Assembly (NCBI GenBank): GCA_017993865.1
Contig: JAGOLU010000053.1
Location: forward strand, 1 to 6,254
DNA from: Candidatus Woesebacteria bacterium
GTDB lineage: Bacteria; Patescibacteriota; Microgenomatia; UBA1406; GWC2-37-13
Length of the DNA stretch: 6,254 nt
Direction of reading: 5' to 3'
Shown here: piece after piece, positions 1 through 6,071 of the stretch
Position numbering within the stretch: the first letter of the stretch is position 1
How the letters are laid out: every line of letters starts with the position of its first letter
Made by a program: the position numbers and the translations under genes
The notes under the pieces: generated by a model
What the model was told of the DNA's origin: nothing
Databases searched by the model: none
What the model saw: only the letters and a program-made list of their open reading frames with translations

Positions 1-798
1 GGTATTGGCGCTGCTGCGACGGCAAGTTCTGGTCAGAATGTGACGTTTGCCGCAACAAATCTTACGGTTGCCACTACCTATGGTTTCTACATCACGGGAG
101 GTATCACCAATCCGGGGACCACAGGGCAGAAGATCAGTAAGATTTCTACCCACACCGATGGCACGCCTGATTTCGCGGCATATACTGATGCTATTGATGT
201 GAGCCGTGTAGCAACCTACATTGTCTCGGACAACGGTGCTGCAACAGATAGCGATCAAATTGTGGTCACGGCAAAAGTAGCACCGACATACACTTTGGTG
301 TTGAGCGCTCAAGCCATAACCTTAGATACGGCTCTTGCCACCGTCGAATATCCAGGAGGCCCACAGAACGGAGCAGTATCTGGTGTCACCGCAACCGCAA
401 CAACCAATGCAAATAACGGTCATATTATGTGGATGAAGGCCAACTCATCGTCTGGTCTTACCTCGACCACAGCAGGGGCATCTATCGCGTTCTCCGGCAC
501 CGCCGCAGATGCAACACCTACCACCTTATCTGCAGGCACTGAAGGAGTAGTGGTAGATGTAGACCTTACCACTAACACCTCAGGAAGTCTCTCTATAGCA
601 GCAGAATTCTTAGGCGCTTCCACTTCAGCAGGAGGAACCCCAAGTACTACATTTCAAGAGATCGCTTCAGCAACAGGCCCAGTAGGAGGGGCAGGCGACG
701 TTGTCACCATCCTCCCAAGAGTAGCGATAAGCTCTACAACTCAAGCTGCTGATGATTACACCAACACACTTACCGTGATTGGTGCAGGAGACTTCTAA
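1..798 (+). CDS. Secreted WxL-like surface protein, 5'-truncated by the window edge (tandem copy 1)
   Basis: The reading frame is open from base 1 and stops at TAA 796-798, giving 265 visible residues. The ATG at 40 is internal: the sequence before it already aligns with the middle of the next gene (its residue 114 onward), so the true start and any signal peptide lie upstream of the window. The visible part has the end of an N-terminal beta-rich domain (to about the KVAPTY motif) and a complete C-terminal domain. That domain carries TNANNG followed by MWMKANSSSGLTS, and the end motif AADDYTNTLT before a terminal Phe. It has no membrane segment, LPXTG or cysteine. The C-terminal domain resembles the WxL domain of Gram-positive surface proteins (Pfam PF13731), in which a TxNxxG...WxL strand and a final YxxxLTWxL strand recur; here the last Trp is Val. 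Role inferred: exported, non-covalently attached surface protein. The family call is by motif only; function is unknown. Confidence 0.85.
   Translation, partial: GIGAAATASSGQNVTFAATNLTVATTYGFYITGGITNPGTTGQKISKISTHTDGTPDFAAYTDAIDVSRVATYIVSDNGAATDSDQIVVTAKVAPTYTLVLSAQAITLDTALATVEYPGGPQNGAVSGVTATATTNANNGHIMWMKANSSSGLTSTTAGASIAFSGTAADATPTTLSAGTEGVVVDVDLTTNTSGSLSIAAEFLGASTSAGGTPSTTFQEIASATGPVGGAGDVVTILPRVAISSTTQAADDYTNTLTVIGAGDF
475..564 (+). repeat. Near-identical 90-bp block shared with 1689-1778 (probable gene-conversion tract, copy 1)
   Basis: Positions 475-564 and 1689-1778 differ at only 2 of 90 bases (516 A versus 1730 G, and 552 G versus 1766 A), including third codon positions. By hand count the 96 bases just upstream differ at about 34 sites and the 96 just downstream at about 25. 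The block encodes the GASIAFSGTAAD...VVVDVD part of the C-terminal domain. Confidence 0.85.
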
Positions 799-815
799 TA
801 CAGCCTAGGAGGATA

Positions 816-845
816 TTGATATAACCTCAGGTGTAATGATATATT
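816..845 (+). promoter_or_regulatory. Probable sigma70-type promoter of the second surface protein gene
   Basis: A -35-like TTGATA at 816-821 (5/6 to TTGACA) is followed after 18 nt by TATATT at 840-845 (5/6 to TATAAT). Initiation would fall near 851, leaving a leader of about 25 nt that keeps the GGAG ribosome site. The gap between the two paralogues is only 77 nt and no intrinsic terminator was seen after the first gene, so read-through from upstream is also possible. Confidence 0.5.
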
Positions 846-863
846 GTATATGAATGTCTTGTT

Positions 864-867
864 GGAG
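864..867 (+). promoter_or_regulatory. Shine-Dalgarno site for the gene at 876
   Basis: GGAG lies 8 nt before the ATG at 876. It supports that start, which also gives a complete signal peptide. It is the clearest Shine-Dalgarno site seen directly before a chosen start in this window; the later genes lack one. Confidence 0.6.
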
Positions 868-875
868 CACTTTTT

Positions 876-2012
876 ATGTTCATAAAACAAAACAACACTT
901 GTCTACGCCTCTTTTGTCGTCTTCTCGTATTCCTCTCAGTTTCTTCACTGATTGGTATCTATTCTAAACCAGTCTTCGCATCGAATTTCGCCAATGCATC
1001 TATGCGGCATTCTCGAATGGCAATCTCTCTTGCGGCCAGCCCGTCGGATCCGATCCTCGTAATTATCAAGCCGATGACTGCAGGAACAGAAGTCTCCTTA
1101 GGCATATCTTTTGGATCGGGATATACGGTTGATGGAACACCAGGCAACATTGTCGTGAGCACTTCGGGTTTGCCCTCCACATACCATGGACTCACCCCCA
1201 TATCAGCACTCCCTGGCATTGGGTCTGCAGCTTCGGCTGTATCTGGTCAGAATGTGACGTTTACATCATCAGATCTGACCGTAGGCACGGTGTATGGCTT
1301 TTTCATTACGGGAGGGGTCACTAATCCGAGTTCATCGGGATCACGAGTAAATATTATTTCTACTCACACCGATGGCACCCCTGATTTTGCAGCATACACT
1401 GATGCTATCGACGGGAGTCGCATTGGTATGTATTTTGTTTCAGACTATGGTGCTGCGACAGATGGAGATCAAATTGTGCTCATAGCCAAAGTTGCACCAA
1501 CATATACACTGGTGCTGAGTGCAGATTCAGTGACTTTGGATACAGCTCTTGCTACCGTTGAATATCCTGGAGGTGCACAGAATGGAGCTGTAAGCCCCGT
1601 TACGGCGACAGTTACTACCAACGCGAACAATGGACATGTTATGTGGCTCAGGGCAAACTCATCGTCGGGACTGACTTCTGCACTGGCTGGGGCATCTATC
1701 GCGTTCTCCGGCACCGCCGCAGATGCAACGCCTACCACCTTATCTGCAGGCACTGAAGGAGTAGTAGTAGATGTAGACAGTACCACCAACGGATCAGGAA
1801 GTCTTACGATTGCATCAGAATTTAATGGAGCATCAACCTCAGCAGGTGGAACTCCCAGCACAACTTTTCAAGAGGCAGCATCGGCGGCGGGACCTGTGGG
1901 AGGAACGGGAGATATCGTGAGCATCATCCCACGTGTCGCGATAAGCGCGACGACCCAGGCGGCAGATGACTACACGAATACATTGACGGTTGTCGGTGCG
2001 GGAGATTTCTGA
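876..2012 (+). CDS. Secreted WxL-like surface protein (tandem copy 2)
   Basis: 378 residues, ATG start supported by GGAG at 864-867, stop TGA. Residues 1-35 form a signal peptide: basic Lys/Arg, a hydrophobic run around 12-29, and a VFA-SN cleavage site. Residues about 58-207 are a beta-rich domain of unknown family (ILVIIKPMTAG to KVAPTY). Residues about 208-378 are a WxL-like domain: TNANNG at 248-253, Trp257 in HVMWLRA, GLTSA at 265-269, DYTNTLT at 365-371, and terminal Phe378. The mature protein has no Cys, no membrane anchor and no LPXTG, so attachment should be non-covalent. In Firmicutes, WxL domains bind peptidoglycan and pair with DUF916 proteins, and two DUF916-like genes follow directly. 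Trp257 may match the first WxL tryptophan; the second is replaced (TLTVV). The gene is a paralogue of the one ending at 798 and has its own promoter. The surface location is well supported; the binding role is inferred. Confidence 0.9.
   Translation: MFIKQNNTCLRLFCRLLVFLSVSSLIGIYSKPVFASNFANASMRHSRMAISLAASPSDPILVIIKPMTAGTEVSLGISFGSGYTVDGTPGNIVVSTSGLPSTYHGLTPISALPGIGSAASAVSGQNVTFTSSDLTVGTVYGFFITGGVTNPSSSGSRVNIISTHTDGTPDFAAYTDAIDGSRIGMYFVSDYGAATDGDQIVLIAKVAPTYTLVLSADSVTLDTALATVEYPGGAQNGAVSPVTATVTTNANNGHVMWLRANSSSGLTSALAGASIAFSGTAADATPTTLSAGTEGVVVDVDSTTNGSGSLTIASEFNGASTSAGGTPSTTFQEAASAAGPVGGTGDIVSIIPRVAISATTQAADDYTNTLTVVGAGDF
1689..1778 (+). repeat. Near-identical 90-bp block shared with 475-564 (copy 2)
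   Basis: This is the partner of the block at 475-564, with 88 of 90 bases identical. The codon choice inside (repeated ACC for Thr, GCA for Ala, GTA for Val) looks more like the first copy than like the rest of this gene, which uses more varied third positions. This suggests, weakly, that the first gene was the donor. Confidence 0.8.
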
Positions 2013-2066
2013 AGCGAGTTAGGGATGAGTAGGTTGATTGATCTAGTCTGTTATAGCTCGATGAGG
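2013..2066 (+). other. Short intergenic gap with no recognisable terminator
   Basis: This is the spacer between the TGA of the second surface protein gene and the -35 element of the next operon. I looked for a GC-rich hairpin followed by a T-run and saw none. No small ORF with a ribosome site was evident. Confidence 0.45.
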
Positions 2067-2095
2067 TTGAAAGTTGCGTGAGTTTATGCTCTAAT
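2067..2095 (+). promoter_or_regulatory. Strong extended -10 promoter of the four-gene operon; predicts a leaderless mRNA
   Basis: TTGAAA at 2067-2072 (5/6 to TTGACA), a 17-nt spacer ending in TGC, then TCTAAT at 2090-2095 (5/6 to TATAAT). The TGn directly before the hexamer makes an extended -10. Initiation about 7 nt downstream of the hexamer would fall at about 2102, within 2 nt of the ATG at 2104. The transcript would then have essentially no leader, in agreement with the lack of a Shine-Dalgarno sequence before this start. Confidence 0.7.
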
Positions 2096-2103
2096 AATCT
2101 ATT

Positions 2104-3231
2104 ATGAGTAAACGAATGAAAAGTACTCTAACTAAGATCGTGATATTGGTAGTTTTATTTACCTACGTTGTATCATCTCCTTTCTCTCTCGTCGATGCAC
2201 AAACCCTCCCAGCAGCATCACCATCATCCTCGCTAACCGACCAAATAGCCGATGCGCCTCCCAAGGCAGGGCTGAGTCTTACTATCTCGCCAGTATTCCT
2301 AAATCTCACCGCATATACCGGTAAAACAGTAAAATCAAAAGTAAAACTTACCAATAATAATTCTTTTGCAGAGCGCTACAAGCTTTCGGTGATGAAATTC
2401 ACCCCTGATGCCAAGGGGGAATCTATCGTGCCTGTCGAAGATAACGCCAACGACGAGTCTCTGGGTTGGATACATATTACTCAGCCAGAGGTTGTTGTGC
2501 AAGGGAAATCATCTGAGATTGTAGAGTTTGAAGTCAATGTCCCCGAATATGCATTTTTAGGGTACTATTTTGGTATCAGAGTGCAGAGGGCCAATGAGAA
2601 TTTCGCTCGCACGGATACCACCAAGGTAGTGGGGCAGGCGGTTATGCCCATTATGCTCGACGTAGTGAGAGCAGGCGATACAGGCCCGCTTTTTGTCGAT
2701 GGCGATGCAAGTATTTATAAGCGAGCAGAACTCGTGAGCTTTACCACCTCGTCATGGTGGTACGAATATCTCCCCACCGAATTTGAAGTAAAATTCAGAA
2801 ATACGGGGAAGGTACACCTCGCGCCCTTTGGCGACATCATTGTCCAACAAGGAGATATTGATCTTGGATCAGTGAGGTTTAACGAGACAGGCGGGAACAC
2901 TCTTCCCGGAGTGACGCGAACATACACATCAAGTTGGACAGATGGATTCATCGTTCGAGAGCCAGTAAAGAAGGATGGCGAATTTGTGATGGATAAAAAT
3001 GGAAAACAGAAATATCAGACAGTCATTAAATGGGATTCGGTATCGAAGATGAGGATCGGGAAATATACTGCGAAAGCAATCGTAGTTTTCAATAATGGCA
3101 GAAACGACGTTCCCCTCGAAGCACTAGTGAGTTTCTGGATAATTCCATGGAAAATACTCCTCGTTATTGCGCTGATACTTGCGTTGGTGATCTTCGGGAT
3201 TAAGAGCGCTGTATCAAACCTTATACGGTAA
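2104..3231 (+). CDS. Membrane-anchored DUF916-like (WxL-interacting-type) surface protein
   Basis: 375 residues. The N-terminus is basic (MSKRMK) with a hydrophobic segment about 10-27 and cleavage after VDA (32/33), then a Ser/Pro/Ala-rich linker to about 55. Residues about 57-162 resemble the DUF916 peptidoglycan-binding domain (PF06030): LTISPVFLNLTAYTGKTV, a strand ending in LGWIHI (120-125, Trp122), and EVNVPEYAFLGYYFGIRV, the family's recurrent vP...G strand. Residues about 163-343 are a second beta domain where DUF3324 sits in Firmicutes homologues. A transmembrane helix (about 346-366) with a short basic tail anchors the C-terminus. This order (signal, two beta domains, C-terminal helix) is that of WxL-interacting proteins, so it likely holds the secreted WxL-like partners on the cell surface. 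It is first in the operon; its ATG is preceded by a promoter rather than a ribosome site. Assignment is by motif and architecture; a generic Ig-like surface protein is the alternative. Confidence 0.87.
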   Translation: MSKRMKSTLTKIVILVVLFTYVVSSPFSLVDAQTLPAASPSSSLTDQIADAPPKAGLSLTISPVFLNLTAYTGKTVKSKVKLTNNNSFAERYKLSVMKFTPDAKGESIVPVEDNANDESLGWIHITQPEVVVQGKSSEIVEFEVNVPEYAFLGYYFGIRVQRANENFARTDTTKVVGQAVMPIMLDVVRAGDTGPLFVDGDASIYKRAELVSFTTSSWWYEYLPTEFEVKFRNTGKVHLAPFGDIIVQQGDIDLGSVRFNETGGNTLPGVTRTYTSSWTDGFIVREPVKKDGEFVMDKNGKQKYQTVIKWDSVSKMRIGKYTAKAIVVFNNGRNDVPLEALVSFWIIPWKILLVIALILALVIFGIKSAVSNLIR

Positions 3232-4223
3232 TGTATTCAACTTATCTCCATAGAGGGGGGCAGTATATTCCCGCCTTCATTATCTCTCTTTTCACGGCCC
3301 TCCTCCTAACTTCACAGGTATATGCACAAGATAACCTCCCAAAAAATTCATTCCGTGTTGATCCCGCATTTATCGAAATAGATACCCATCGCGACCCGGC
3401 CGACAAACAATTCCCCATAAAATATTCAAATTTGAGCGGGCAGTCGATGGATGTAGAGCTGAGCTTTCTCCCCGTCACCTTTGCCTCTGACGATACTCGT
3501 ATGGATTTCCCGACCTCAAAGTCAGTACTTTCATCCCACATTATCCCTTCCGCAGACAAATTCTCTATTGGTCCTGGTGAGACCAAAACTATAGTTCTTT
3601 CTCTTGCCGATCTCGATCTTTTGTCGAGCACCGATTACTATGAAGCTCTCGCCGCACGAATAACCACGCAGGGTGTCGCTACGACATCGTCAGGAGCGAG
3701 TGTTGTCGCCAACATAACAACACTTCTGTTAGTGAAAAACGGCGGCACCGATGCATTTCCGAGCTATTCGTTTGAAAACGGGAGCTACTCATTGCCGCTG
3801 GTCGCATTTACCATTCCCGAAAAGCTGACGCTACGTCTTTCAAACAAAGGAAAAACATACGGAATACCACGAGGGCTTATCACATTCACCGATATGTTTG
3901 GGCGCGAAGTATTCCGCGGCCCCATCAACACCGATTCTGTGCGGATATTCCCCGGGTCTACCAGACTCCTTGCTGTCAAAATGGTCACCGAACGACTTGC
4001 GCTTCCGATGTACATTGGACGATACAACCTAGCTATGTACGATGCGTTTGTGAAAGATGAAACCCAGCTCACCAAAGCTCAAAGCTTTCTCTTTATCGAC
4101 CCTTTGTTTGGTGTTCTGGCTCTAGTAGTCGCACCTTCGTATGTGCTATTCTTAGTCTATGCGTCACATGTCAAAAAACGAAGGAAAGCCATGGACTCCG
4201 CTGCACGTCCTGCCGGCAAATAG
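3231..4223 (+). CDS. Second membrane-anchored DUF916-like surface protein
   Basis: 330 residues. The ATG overlaps the previous TAA by one base (TAATG) and lacks a Shine-Dalgarno site, so translational coupling is likely. The signal peptide is residues 1-32 (hydrophobic about 12-29, cleavage VYA-QD). Residues about 40-165 are DUF916-like: SFRVDPAFIEIDTHRDP, then YSNLSGQSMDVELSF, and FSIGPGETKTIVLSL, the usual first strands of this fold. A second beta domain covers about 170-285 (LTLRLSNKGKTYGIP, VRIFPGSTRLLAV). A transmembrane helix at about 291-311 is followed by a basic cytoplasmic tail (HVKKRRK). The architecture matches its upstream neighbour, but the two sequences are clearly diverged, so they are not a recent duplication. 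The two may bind different WxL-like partners, or form a pair; this is inference. No catalytic motif is visible. Confidence 0.85.
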   Translation: MYSTYLHRGGQYIPAFIISLFTALLLTSQVYAQDNLPKNSFRVDPAFIEIDTHRDPADKQFPIKYSNLSGQSMDVELSFLPVTFASDDTRMDFPTSKSVLSSHIIPSADKFSIGPGETKTIVLSLADLDLLSSTDYYEALAARITTQGVATTSSGASVVANITTLLLVKNGGTDAFPSYSFENGSYSLPLVAFTIPEKLTLRLSNKGKTYGIPRGLITFTDMFGREVFRGPINTDSVRIFPGSTRLLAVKMVTERLALPMYIGRYNLAMYDAFVKDETQLTKAQSFLFIDPLFGVLALVVAPSYVLFLVYASHVKKRRKAMDSAARPAGK

Positions 4224-4848
4224 CAATAATCCCTTCAATAAGTTCGAGCGCAAGGCACGCAGGAAGTCGAACTTAATGTCCTTGATCATTATATTTTTGA
4301 TCATATTGCTATTATTGCTTCTTGGTGTGTTTTTCTTGAGTACAAAAATGGGGACCGCAAATAAGGCAAAAACCACTACCGACCCCCAAACGAACGCATC
4401 GTCAGAACAACTCGCAGCACCGAAGGATAAAAGGATAACCCTTGAAGAGGATTGCTATGGAATTGTACCCCGGTTTGGCATGCGGAAAGTGAAGTCTTTC
4501 AACAGATGCTCGATCTTAGTTTCATACGATTCTCCTTATGGCTCGTTAGTGGTCGACTATCGCGGGAATGGTGGCGCAGCAACGAGCTCAGACATTCTCA
4601 TGAGGCGGGCCAATACGGACAAATACGAAGAAACATCTTTCACAAGCAACGACAACACCTTCTCTCTATTTCGGAATAAAGAATCAACAAACTTCGAAAA
4701 GACTGCCTTCCTTGAGCTAGACGGTATTACCATTGGCATAAGTCTTAAGTCTGATTCCTCGCTCAATTATGATAAAGAGTTTCAGGAGATACTAACTTCT
4801 TTTTATTGTAAGAATGGTTGTAAGTCTGCTACACTGGATCCATTATGA
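4168..4848 (+). CDS. Single-pass membrane protein with a four-cysteine extracytoplasmic domain, unknown function
   Basis: 226 residues from the ATG at 4168 (MSKNEGKPW). An in-frame ATG at 4159 would add three residues. A third candidate, ATG 4276, has AGGAAG 9 nt upstream and would start just before the helix. I prefer 4168 because it keeps the overlap with the previous gene at 56 nt and gives a basic cytoplasmic segment (KFERKARRKSN) before the helix. Residues about 37-57 are a very hydrophobic Ile/Leu helix, so topology should be N-in, C-out. A Thr/Ala/Ser linker to about 85 leads to a domain of about 140 residues with exactly four Cys (96, 114, 214, 218); the last two form CKNGC. The end, EFQEILTSFYC, recalls the last helix of PsbP/DUF1795-like extracytoplasmic domains, but this is weak. 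I do not recognise the family. Its place between anchored and secreted surface proteins suggests a part in the same complex. Confidence 0.8.
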   Translation: MSKNEGKPWTPLHVLPANSNNPFNKFERKARRKSNLMSLIIIFLIILLLLLLGVFFLSTKMGTANKAKTTTDPQTNASSEQLAAPKDKRITLEEDCYGIVPRFGMRKVKSFNRCSILVSYDSPYGSLVVDYRGNGGAATSSDILMRRANTDKYEETSFTSNDNTFSLFRNKESTNFEKTAFLELDGITIGISLKSDSSLNYDKEFQEILTSFYCKNGCKSATLDPL

Positions 4849-5918
4849 TCAGGCGCCTCAAACATCTATTCCTTGCATATTTTTCCTCATCATGTCTTTT
4901 CTTGTTTGCGTTTCCTGCATCCACGAATTTTTCGTTGCGAAGTTTTGAGTTCGGAAGTGGGGGAGATTACAATCTAAACTCAACAAACTACTCGCTTGAA
5001 GGACTTGCCGGTGAGGTAGCTACTGATCGCCAGACATCGGCTAATTATGCGGCAAATTCAGGTCTTCAATTCGTGCAAATGGCACACACGCCGGGCGCAC
5101 CTGTCTTCACGAACGACGCAGATTGGTACGACAAGCTGAAAATTGTGCTAACGACATCCAACAACCCTTCGGACACGACATTTGCCGTTGCAATAAGCGA
5201 TGACGACTTTGTAACAACTCAGTATGTCCAGAGCGACGACACGGTTGGCCCCACACTCGCCATTGGCGATTTTCGAACCTACGCAGGTTGGGGGAGTGGA
5301 ACGGGGACGCTCATTATTGGGCTTGATCCTGATGTTACCTACAAGGTAAAAGTGAAAGCTCGCCAAGGCAAATTCACCGAAGGGCCCTGGGGCCCGACTG
5401 CGAGCGCGACCACCGGCGGACCAACGATTAGCATGGACATCGATATTCTCCCGACAGACTCAGAGACTGCGCCTCCGTACGAAGTGGCCATTGGTGATTT
5501 GCAGGCAGGCACTGTTACCACGGCTTCAGACAAAATTTGGCTCGATTTTGAGACAAATGCGTATAATGGGGGAGAAGTATTTGTACGCGATCAATATGCA
5601 GGGCTCCTGTCGGCCAAAACAGCGTTCACCATCAGTTCGGCCACGGCCAACCTCGCAGCGACAAGCATCGGCTATGGGCTGCAGGGGTCAAGCGCAACTC
5701 AAACATCTGGTGGGCCATTCACACTCGTTACTCCGTATGATGGAGCAGGTGATAATGTGGGGGTGGTAGACACCACATTCCGCACAGTACTTACGAGCTC
5801 AGCTCCGCTGATTGGGGGAAGAGCATCGCTCCAAACAAAAGCAAAAATCACCGATACCACTCCTGCAGCCGAAGATTACGTAGACACCCTGACCTTCATT
5901 GTTTCTGCGGTTTTCTGA
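4845..5918 (+). CDS. Secreted Fn3-like plus WxL-like surface protein
   Basis: 357 residues. The ATG overlaps the previous stop (ATGA, 4 nt), so translation is probably coupled. The signal peptide is residues 1-25 (MIRRLKH, then hydrophobic, cleavage near FPA-ST). Residues about 34-80 contain STNYSLEGLAGE and SANYAANSGL, a short Tyr/Ser motif pair seen in other bacterial surface proteins. Residues about 82-191 look like a fibronectin type III fold: a PGAPVF first strand, LDPDVTYKVKVKAR as the Tyr-containing late strand, and ASATTGGP at the end. Residues about 194-357 are a WxL-like domain: TNAYNG at 237-242, GLLSA near 253-257, EDYVDTLTFIVSAVF with terminal Phe. These line up with TNANNG, GLTSA and DYTNTLT of the genes upstream, though overall similarity is low. 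It has no anchor, LPXTG or mature-region Cys. It is likely the secreted ligand of the two anchored partners in the same operon. Confidence 0.87.
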   Translation: MIRRLKHLFLAYFSSSCLFLFAFPASTNFSLRSFEFGSGGDYNLNSTNYSLEGLAGEVATDRQTSANYAANSGLQFVQMAHTPGAPVFTNDADWYDKLKIVLTTSNNPSDTTFAVAISDDDFVTTQYVQSDDTVGPTLAIGDFRTYAGWGSGTGTLIIGLDPDVTYKVKVKARQGKFTEGPWGPTASATTGGPTISMDIDILPTDSETAPPYEVAIGDLQAGTVTTASDKIWLDFETNAYNGGEVFVRDQYAGLLSAKTAFTISSATANLAATSIGYGLQGSSATQTSGGPFTLVTPYDGAGDNVGVVDTTFRTVLTSSAPLIGGRASLQTKAKITDTTPAAEDYVDTLTFIVSAVF

Positions 5919-5950
5919 GAGCAAGTCTCCTTCATCCTTTTGCTCTTCAG
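5915..5950 (+). repeat. Inverted repeat over the stop codon of the last operon gene
   Basis: CTGA-GAGCAA at 5915-5924 pairs with TTGCTC-T-TCAG at 5940-5950: ten base pairs with one bulged T at 5946 and a 15-nt loop. The stem contains the TGA stop. A T5 run at 5962-5966 lies 11 nt beyond the stem, too far for a standard intrinsic terminator. It may be a 3'-end stabiliser or an inefficient terminator. Confidence 0.45.
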
Positions 5951-5979
5951 CATCTCCGATATTTTTATTGACAGAATTA

Positions 5980-6000
5980 ACTACCACCTGCTCAGGTAGT
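5980..6000 (+). repeat. Inverted repeat ACTACC / GGTAGT
   Basis: ACTACC at 5980-5985 and GGTAGT at 5995-6000 pair perfectly around a 9-nt loop that itself contains ACCTG and CAG. There is no T-run after it. The last three bases (AGT) are shared with the next inverted repeat. Confidence 0.5.
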
Positions 6001-6024
6001 GTCTTCCTGTTGAAACAAGACACT
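5998..6024 (+). repeat. Inverted repeat AGTGTCTT / AAGACACT
   Basis: An 8-bp perfect stem, AGTGTCTT at 5998-6005 and AAGACACT at 6017-6024, encloses an 11-nt loop. It is followed by AAAACCAGGGGG rather than a T-run on the + strand, and the reverse strand also lacks a T-run after the stem. An intrinsic terminator is therefore unlikely. It could be an operator, an RNA structure or a small palindromic repeat element. Confidence 0.5.
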
Positions 6025-6071
6025 AAAACCAGGGGGAGGGGTAAAAAGGGCCTCATATGATGTTTTTCGAT

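Larger units (their letters stand above)
1..2012 (+). repeat. Tandem gene duplication: 1-798 matches 1215-2012
   Basis: Positions 1-798 and 1215-2012 align with a constant offset of 1214 nt and no insertion or deletion, from the first visible base to the stop codon. A hand count gives 52 differences in 265 residues, so about 80% amino-acid identity. DNA identity is lower and uneven, with many third-position changes, so most of the duplication is old. Only the coding part is shared: the bases after each stop (799 onward and 2013 onward) do not resemble each other. More copies could lie upstream of the window. Confidence 0.93.

Noticed and set aside
807..812. Perfect AGGAGG just after the first stop codon
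   Set aside because: No frame of useful length follows. A TTG at 816 stops after two codons, and the ATG at 836 after five. It is probably chance or a relic.
850..885. Possible 11-codon upstream frame overlapping the ATG at 876
   Set aside because: The predicted transcript start (about 851) would exclude its ATG at 850, and it has no ribosome site.
420..1861. Reverse-strand frames at similar places in both tandem copies (420-623 and 1469-1861)
   Set aside because: They recur only because the sense sequences are paralogous. The forward frames explain the conservation, and the antisense products look like composition artefacts.
5382..5395. GC-rich palindrome GGGCC-CTGG-GGCCC
   Set aside because: It lies inside a coding region and is explained by the residues GPWGP; there is no T-run after it.
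4452..5769. Forward frames at 4452-4679 and 5491-5769
   Set aside because: Both are nested inside longer genes with signal peptides, membrane segments or conserved motifs; they are out-of-frame shadows.
5968..5973. Perfect TTGACA in the last intergenic region
   Set aside because: The bases 16-18 nt downstream are GC-rich (around CTCAGG) and do not resemble a -10 element.
6032..6050. G-rich run considered as a G-quadruplex
   Set aside because: Only three G-tracts of three or more are present; a fourth is missing.
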